From: Amycolatopsis anabasis | Lineage (GTDB): Bacteria > Actinomycetota > Actinomycetes > Mycobacteriales > Pseudonocardiaceae | Direction: 5' to 3' | DNA length: 64,000 nucleotides | NCBI RefSeq assembly: GCF_009765355.1 | Contig: NZ_VTHK01000011.1 | Coordinates: 124,001-188,000 of the forward strand | Shown here: positions 62,201 through 64,000 of the stretch, in pieces | Position numbering within the stretch: the first letter of the stretch is position 1 | Layout: every line of letters begins with the position of its first letter | Position numbers and translations under genes: made by a program | The notes under the pieces: model-generated | The model's input: the letters and a program-made list of their open reading frames with translations, nothing else | What the model was told of the DNA's origin: nothing | Database searches by the model: none

Positions 62201-62530
62201 CTGCACCCCCGCGCCGTCCTCGGTGTCGAACGTGGTGCGCAGCGCCTCGTGCCGCCGCACCAGGCCGCGCAGCGCGGTCACCAGCGCGGCGCGGTCGAGG
62301 TCGCCGGTCAGCCGCACCGCGAACCCGCTGTTGTACTCGACTCCCCCGGGTTCGAGCTCGTTGAGGAACCACAGGCGCTGTTGCGCGAAGGACAGCGGCA
62401 GCGGGCCGGTCCGCTCGGCCCGGGCGATCCGCTCCCGGGACTCCGCTCGGCCGGACAGCCGCCCCGCCAGGCGCTCCCGAAGATGTGCCGGGAGCGCCGC
62501 GATCCGGTCCGCACGCGACGAGGTGTCCAC
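50228..62530 (-). CDS. Three-module nonribosomal peptide synthetase (C-A-T-E-C-A-T-C-A-T-E)
   Basis: About 4,100 residues. GTG 62530 has AAGGAG at eight bases; GTG 62539 is the alternative. Module 1: C (45-480, HHIVIDGWS), A (490-1000, YTSGSSGTPKG), T (LGGDSILSIQV near 1050), E (1110-1550, HHLVVDGVS). Module 2: C after an E domain (1580-2010, HHILLDGWS), A (2020-2515), T (near 2570). Module 3: C (2630-3060, HHIITDGWS), A (3065-3570), T (near 3620), E (3675-4103, HHAVVDGVS). Ten-residue codes read by eye are DLSESGAVDK, DVGESGSIDK and DFWNIGMVHK. The third is the Thr code, the second differs by one from the Orn code, and the first has an acidic pocket for a basic residue. No thioesterase is present. 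Confidence 0.96.
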   Translation of the reverse strand: MDTSSRADRIAALPAHLRERLAGRLSGRAESRERIARAERTGPLPLSFAQQRLWFLNELEPGGVEYNSGFAVRLTGDLDRAALVTALRGLVRRHEALRTTFDTEDGAGVQIVHPPYDLELPVADLSHVDAASRSSELDRVLTEFNQPFDLRRSPLFRARLVRFAAGDHLLVLGFHHIVIDGWSLDVLCDELGRDYAAALRGAPSRVPEPEVQYPDYAVWQRNRLSGAALDDQVEYWKGQLAGITPLDLPTDRPRPPVRTQAGALHEFTVPAEVTERLTALGREHGTTLFMILLAACQVLFSRYSGQDDIALGTVTAARNRPELSGTVGFFTNTVVVRSHLDGDRAFTDLLAEVKATVLDALAHDEVPFDRLVEALQPERDPSRTPLFQALVAYRSAGGHPLELPGLRVEEHSLPRTAATFDVSLEFQDRDGVLIGALEYNTDLFDAATIERMTGHLLVLLGGIAERPARPLAELPWLTETERQRLLHDWNDTTRSYPEPERIHDLFERRVRETPGAIAVVYQDQSLTFAELDRRANQLAHELADRGVGPDVLVGLCVERGLDMVTGLLGVLKAGGAYVPLDPGYPADRLEFMLTDSAAKVLLTQRSSVDKLPAHNADVICLDEAWPGLSAHPGTPPATATGPEDLAYVIYTSGSSGTPKGVMIEHRQLGYIAAAWDLRYRLAEKKLRFVSVTTLAVDLFFSDLLRSAFFGGTLIIAAPEVVTDPPALIAEIERTGGTGIELVPTLANALAAELAERGNRLPDLALVSVGSEGWRAEDCARLLDRLGPGSLVVNAYGSTEVTVDSTIFAVSEVDLDDLPRTPFVPIGRPLPNTRVYVVDGALRPVPVGVAGELLIGGGGVGRGYWNRPELTTQRFLPDPFVPGGRLYRTGDRVRLLPDGNLEFLGRVDDQVKIRGFRIEPGEVEAVLAAHPDLADAAVVARDDDLGRPRLVGYVVPGAARPATAELREFLEARLPDYMVPAAFVTLDELPLTPNGKVDRRNLPDPDAQPDTGAAYVAPRTPIEEELARIWAEVLRVERVGVEDNFFELGGDSILSIQVVSRARRAGWKLVAKDLFVHQTIAGLATAVRSVKRPAKAAATPEPAPVTGSAPLTPVQKWFFETHTAVPHHYTMSVSLHLEDDVDVAALHAAVTALAEHHDALRTRFRKVGGELRQDIAPAGIAEVFSRHDLSAVDGSARRAELEKAALAAQSGMNLGAGKLFRAVLFTLGDGEPDRLFLVVHHLVVDGVSWRILLEDLETAYHQARTGRPVDLGAKSTAFTDWAAKLAEYVAGGGLDAELDYWSAVFTEPAPAVPVDGDGPNTAGSGTEITVRLGAEETDALLHRVPGVYRTQVNDVLISAMGSVLARWTGARRVLLGMEGHGREEILDDVDLSRTVGWFTTHFPCALDLPEGGWGEVIRSVKEQLRALPGRGLGYDALRYLGKEGTRAREMHADPLPRISFNYHGQWDASAASAGLYRRATFGDLGRDLGAEEDRPYLIDVVGIADGGELVFTWFFSENVFTSDTVRGLAGQLLDALREIVAHCTGAEAGGATPSDFPLSEVDQHALDTALGGGRGLEDLYPLTPMQQGMLFHSLVDGEQDAYFDQLTLAIDGVTDPEALATAWRRVVARTPILRTAFVWQGVPQPLQAVHRAVEVPVARHDWRRLSEAARQIELRRLLDADRAAGLDLAQAPLLRLAIIRISDTEVWLVRTSHHILLDGWSNAQVLNEVFDEYAAIRDGVASTPPARRPFADYLAWLGEQDPAEAERHWRRVLAGFDTPTPLPFDRAPREAHTTRTGGTVRIELSERDTERLYDLARRNRLTLNAVVQGAWARLLAAYSGESDVLFGATVSGRPADLPGVDDITGIFINTIPVRVAVDGERDLGSWLADLQAAQVESRQFEHVALNRLRGWSELPAGTSLFDSLVVFENFPFDGDRAPHGLAVTPVAALDDTTYPLTLSAYPLRRFAFDLAYDRELFDEDTVRRMAGQFEALLAGFPDDPARRLDAVPMTTAADRRLLGSWRGEPSPFPPARCVHELFADHVSAAPGDTALVCGAETLTYAELDARANRLAHLLAERGVRPGALAAICLPRGIDVVVAFLAVLKAGGAYVPLDPGYPAERLEFMVADAAPAVVITETGLAERFTGDTIRVDAADLGRWPSTPPETGVRPGDLAYVIYTSGSTGKPKGVMVEHRNLYAVAMGWDHAYRLAARKPRHFSVASVSFDVFHGDLLRALCFGGTLIVCPADIVADPPRLLDELDRTGATALELVPTLANAVLDEISRRGSGFERLELLSIGSEAWRARDCLRLRSVLAPDAILVNSYGVTEAAIDSCLFRPTPETLAGRALVPIGRPLAGVRVHVLDAALNPVPAGVPGELFLGGDTVARGYLNRPELTEQRFVTAHGERLYRTGDRVRFLGDGTLDFLGRADDQVKIRGHRVELGEVEAALTRHPGIRDAAVTARGDGGPRRLVAYFVPADETAPTATELRDFLGRSLADYLIPAIFTELDALPLTPNGKVDRRALPAPEGHPVTGAEHVPPRTGAERELAEIWAEVLGIERIGVHDDFFELGGDSVLSIQVISRMRARLGADLSPRALFSRRTIARLAASLPAERGADAAIPAAPRGGDLPLSFAQQRLWFLDEFSSGSPEYNTCAGLRLTGTLDLEVLQDAVRALVARHESLRTTFHAVDGHGVQRVHETAEVPVRVTELSGAPEDEVRAVLAQEVRTPFDLGTGPLIRVLLVRRAETEHLLVLSLHHIITDGWSMGVLTEDLATLYAAGIRGEAADLPPLPISYADFAVWQRDRDPGGEHLGYWQERLAGLEPLELPTDRPRPPVKTSAGAVHPFTVPAELVTRLKEVGRSADATLFMTLLAATQLLFARYSGQRDIAVGTVTSGRDRVELERLAGFFVNTLVLRSTVDTSAGFAELLAGVRDTAVEAFAHADVPFERLVELLQPVRDPSRTPLVQALVVLQNTPDTRVPLDELTIEEFALPTALAIFDLSVEFTEREGALLGAIEYNTDLFDARTVARMAEHLLVLFDALTADPRRPLAEVPMVTEAERRALTGAWNDTGAATGADRRVHELVAEAAAETPGKIAVSCDGTGIGYRELDTRANRLAHLLIERGVGPDVPVGVALERGLDLVVALLAVLKAGGGYVPLDPAYPADRLGFMLADSGAPVVLTRSELRDRLPETGAELLCLDAEADELARRSPAAPEVSVRPEHLAYVIYTSGSTGKPKGVGVEHRNVANLLLATRADFGFGPDDVWTMFHSYAFDFSVWELWGALSSGGRVVIVPRETARRPEALWRLLGDEGVTVLNQIPSGFRGLVLLAAEAGLPAPEALRLVIFGGEALEPGHLRTWFERYGEGVRLVNMYGITETTVHVTRQELDRASIEAEGRVCLGRPLPGYRAYLLDADRQLVPVGVAGELYIGGAGVARGYLNRPELTGQRFTDSPFEAGDRLYRTGDLARYLPDGRLEYLGRADDQVKIRGFRIELGEVEAALSRHPEVAETAVLAVRDAGGARLVAYLVPRTGANPDSAALRGFLSGALPDYMVPAAFVTLERFPLTPSGKVDRRALSAPPEPERTAPERQAPGNVVEAAVAQVWAQVLGVAEVGVHDNFFELGGDSILSIQVVSRLRRAGHHVSTKDIFTHQTVAELATRVRAAGDAGEQGRESGPLTPVQHWFFAEHPVAPDHFTMSLLLELAEGVRPETVRTALDAVVTQHDALRSRFDGDGWQRVVPEAPAGFEVVPSTVDIEERARSAQSGLSLAHGPLVRAVFVEPGAGPARLLLVAHHAVVDGVSWRILLEDLDIAYRQAAGGLPIDLGVKTTAYTTWAARLAAHVASGALDEEIGHWLTVGELAGKAALPVDRDGENTVGSARSVSVRLSAGETSVLLRKVPGRFRTQINDVLLAALARPLAAWTGRDTVVVDLEGHGREDVFDDVDTSRTVGWFTTIYPVALRVGGDSRDWRALARSVRADLRAVPGKGLGYGALRYLTPPDAPGRVLTGQATAQLSFNYLGQWDGVLDDEGIFRAQLPAVGDDQAPAQARTHLIDVVGGVGGGELELTWIYSDRVHEEATVRRLAEEVAEALREIVREADSRR

Positions 62531-62551
62531 TGTGTCCACTCCTTACAGGGC

Positions 62552-63649
62552 TTACGAGACGGGAAAGAGCTGCTGGTAGATCGGGCGCCCGCGAAACGCC
62601 GTGGGCCGGTACTCGGTCCGGAACTCGCCGAAGGCAGGTCCGTGGGCGGTGCGCAGGCTCGCGGCCACCGAATAGTCGGGATGCACGCCGTCGTCGCCGG
62701 GTTTGTGCCGGACGGCCAGCCGCAGGGTGTCTCCCACGTCCACCGGATGCGGCTCGTCGAACAGCGGCAGGTAGACCGGCATCCAGTTGGTGCGCATGGT
62801 CAGCGAGTCGATCGGCGCGCGATCGGGCAGGCACCACAGCCGGATCCACAGCAGCAGGCCGTCCACCCGGCCGCGGCGCGCGACGGTGAGCGTGGCCGAG
62901 CCCTCCCCCTCGGTCCTCAGGTCACCGTTGAACTCCAGGTCCTCGACCGGTGCGTGATCGGACACCAGGGCCTCCGGCCCGACGTTGGCGACGCCGAGCA
63001 GCACGTCGAACGGGCCTCCGTGGACCCGGAACGCCTGGCCCAGCAGGTTCAGCGACTCGGCGAAGAATCCGGCGCCACCCGGGAAGATGTCGGCGAAACA
63101 GGTGGCCGCGGCATAGGTCACGCACCGGTGCGGGACGAACACCGCGTCCGGGGTGGTCAGCCGCCGCCGGGCGTCGGCGAGGATCGCGGCGGCGCCCTCG
63201 GCGCCACCGATGTCGCCGATGATCTCGGACACGCACACCTCGACCGGCCGGGGCAGGCTGATCTCCGAGGACCAGCCACGCAGCAGGGTGATGTCGTCCA
63301 GCCAGCCGTTCTCGGCGGCCTGTTCGGCCGCGAGTTCGTAGGTTTCCGGCATGCCCTCGACCGCGGTCACCGAGTCCGCGCCGAAACCGACCGATTCCAG
63401 CGCCCAGTTGAGGTCGCGGCCGGTGCCGATGTCCAGGACGGACCGTCCGGGCACGACGAGTTCCAGCGCGTCGCGGTACGCCTCGTTGCGCACCTCGTCC
63501 ATCGACATGAAGTCGTAGAGCAGTTCGTCGTAGCACGGGTACATGCCCACCGACGGCCACAGCTGGGGCCGTTTCCCGTCCCACGGCGAGGAATCGACGA
63601 GCACGTCGACCGCCTGCCCGGCGACCTCGATCCGGTCCTTCTCCACCAC
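62552..63649 (-). CDS. SAM-dependent methyltransferase, PRMT-like fold
   Basis: Two consecutive GTG codons (63649, 63646) follow GGGGGAG; 365 residues. FMSMDEVRNEAYRDALELV precedes VLDIGTGRDLNWALESVG (SAM loop) and TAVEGMPETYELA. EVCVSEIIGDIGGAEGA resembles the acidic double-E loop of arginine methyltransferases, and a beta-barrel-like C-terminal half follows (LLLWIRLWCLPDRAPIDSLT, LRLAVRHKPGDDGVHPDYSV). Proteins of this type occur in some NRPS clusters. N-methylation of a guanidino or amino side chain is the likely job. It sits between two NRPS genes, 16 and about 12-21 bases from them. Confidence 0.82.
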   Translation of the reverse strand: MVEKDRIEVAGQAVDVLVDSSPWDGKRPQLWPSVGMYPCYDELLYDFMSMDEVRNEAYRDALELVVPGRSVLDIGTGRDLNWALESVGFGADSVTAVEGMPETYELAAEQAAENGWLDDITLLRGWSSEISLPRPVEVCVSEIIGDIGGAEGAAAILADARRRLTTPDAVFVPHRCVTYAAATCFADIFPGGAGFFAESLNLLGQAFRVHGGPFDVLLGVANVGPEALVSDHAPVEDLEFNGDLRTEGEGSATLTVARRGRVDGLLLWIRLWCLPDRAPIDSLTMRTNWMPVYLPLFDEPHPVDVGDTLRLAVRHKPGDDGVHPDYSVAASLRTAHGPAFGEFRTEYRPTAFRGRPIYQQLFPVS

Positions 63650-63665
63650 GTTCTCCCCCTTCTCC

Positions 63666-64000
63666 TCAGCCGCCGCCCGCGACCTGTTCCGCTGCTGCCA
63701 GTGCGCGCTCGATGTCGGCGAGCACCGCCTCCTCCACCACCTCCGCGAGCGCGGCGACGGTCGGCGCGTCGAAGATCACCCGGGGTGAGAGATTCACCTC
63801 GAATCCCGCCCGGATACCGGAAACCAGCCGGATCGACAGGATCGAATCCCCGCCGAGGGCGAAGAAGTCGTCCCGCACACCGACCCGCTCCACGCCGAGC
63901 ACCTCGCCCCACAGCTCGGCCAGCCGTTCCTCGGTCGGGGTGCCCGGCGCCGCGTACTCGGTGTCCACCGCGGGCCGTCCGGCCGGGGCGGGCAGGGCCG
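63666..64000 (-). CDS. NRPS, C-terminal end: adenylation tail and carrier protein (partial)
   Basis: The frame enters from the right edge as RALPAPAGRPAVDTEYAAPG, matching the residues just after the A10 lysine loop of an adenylation domain. It continues ERLAELWGEVLGVERVGVRD and FFALGGDSILSIRLVSGIRA, a carrier domain with the phosphopantetheine Ser in GGDSI. It ends about 40 residues later with no E or TE domain. This protein is upstream of the large NRPS and its carrier should feed the first C domain there, which looks like an L-type acceptor. An ATG-like start at 63968 inside the frame is not used. Confidence 0.92.
   Translation of the reverse strand, partial: ALPAPAGRPAVDTEYAAPGTPTEERLAELWGEVLGVERVGVRDDFFALGGDSILSIRLVSGIRAGFEVNLSPRVIFDAPTVAALAEVVEEAVLADIERALAAAEQVAGGG

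Overview
The window is very GC-rich DNA with frequent GTG starts, ATGA/GTGA start-stop overlaps, Tat and lipoprotein signals, ECF sigma, PadR, PucR and MerR regulators, a glycopeptide-type glycosyltransferase and a large NRPS. This points to an antibiotic-producing actinomycete. The Pseudonocardiaceae (for example an Amycolatopsis relative) are the best guess, inferred from style only. No rRNA, tRNA, CRISPR array, insertion sequence or phage gene was recognised.

Positions 1-14.3 kb hold accessory genes: a truncated luciferase-like oxidoreductase, a TIGR01777-type epimerase, a lipoprotein, and a coupled pair made of an Ltp2-like thiolase homologue and a protein fusing a DUF35 zinc-ribbon/OB domain to an acyl-CoA synthetase. 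Next come a serine hydrolase and a TetR regulator sharing a perfect 15-bp inverted repeat, a Gtf-type glycosyltransferase, an SDR, a PucR-type regulator, a secreted protein, a frameshifted TPR-like remnant, a VOC protein, an APH-like kinase and a PadR-DUF1048-DUF1048 operon.

Positions 14.3-20.8 kb are a metal-homeostasis island: a two-domain multicopper oxidase coupled to a ZIP transporter with an extra N-terminal domain, an ICMT-like membrane methyltransferase, and an ArsR/CmtR-type sensor coupled to an APC-motif P1B ATPase. Positions 20.8-26 kb hold a secreted beta-lactamase-fold hydrolase converging on a two-component system, then three consecutive genes for a secreted phospholipase A2, a small membrane protein and a secreted protein. 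Positions 26.9-31.8 kb hold a coupled aminotransferase/2-hydroxyacid dehydrogenase pair and a secreted GH2 enzyme with a LamG-like tail.

The most novel region is 31.9-40.8 kb, a nine-gene minus-strand operon joined by overlaps. In transcription order it encodes an ornithine decarboxylase, a fused AdoMet decarboxylase-spermidine synthase, a DUF3291 protein, a 373-residue protein of unknown family, a cupin, a stand-alone MetRS-like class I aminoacyl-tRNA synthetase paralogue, a sarcosine-oxidase-like flavoenzyme, a DUF4178 protein and an EamA exporter. I infer a pathway that makes a polyamine and couples an amino acid to it with an aaRS-derived ligase, in the way MshC acts in mycothiol synthesis. 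The product would then be oxidised and exported.

Positions 41.4-46.7 kb hold an I36-like secreted inhibitor, a lipoprotein, an ECF sigma factor with a membrane partner, and a MerR gene divergent from two membrane-protein genes. Positions 46.7-64 kb are the downstream part of an NRPS cluster: P450, MFS exporter, VioC-type Fe(II)/2OG oxygenase, a three-module NRPS (C-A-T-E / C-A-T / C-A-T-E), a PRMT-like methyltransferase, and the A-PCP end of another NRPS running off the right edge. Specificity codes read by eye suggest a D-basic residue, an ornithine-like residue and D-Thr. No thioesterase is in the window, so the line is incomplete here.
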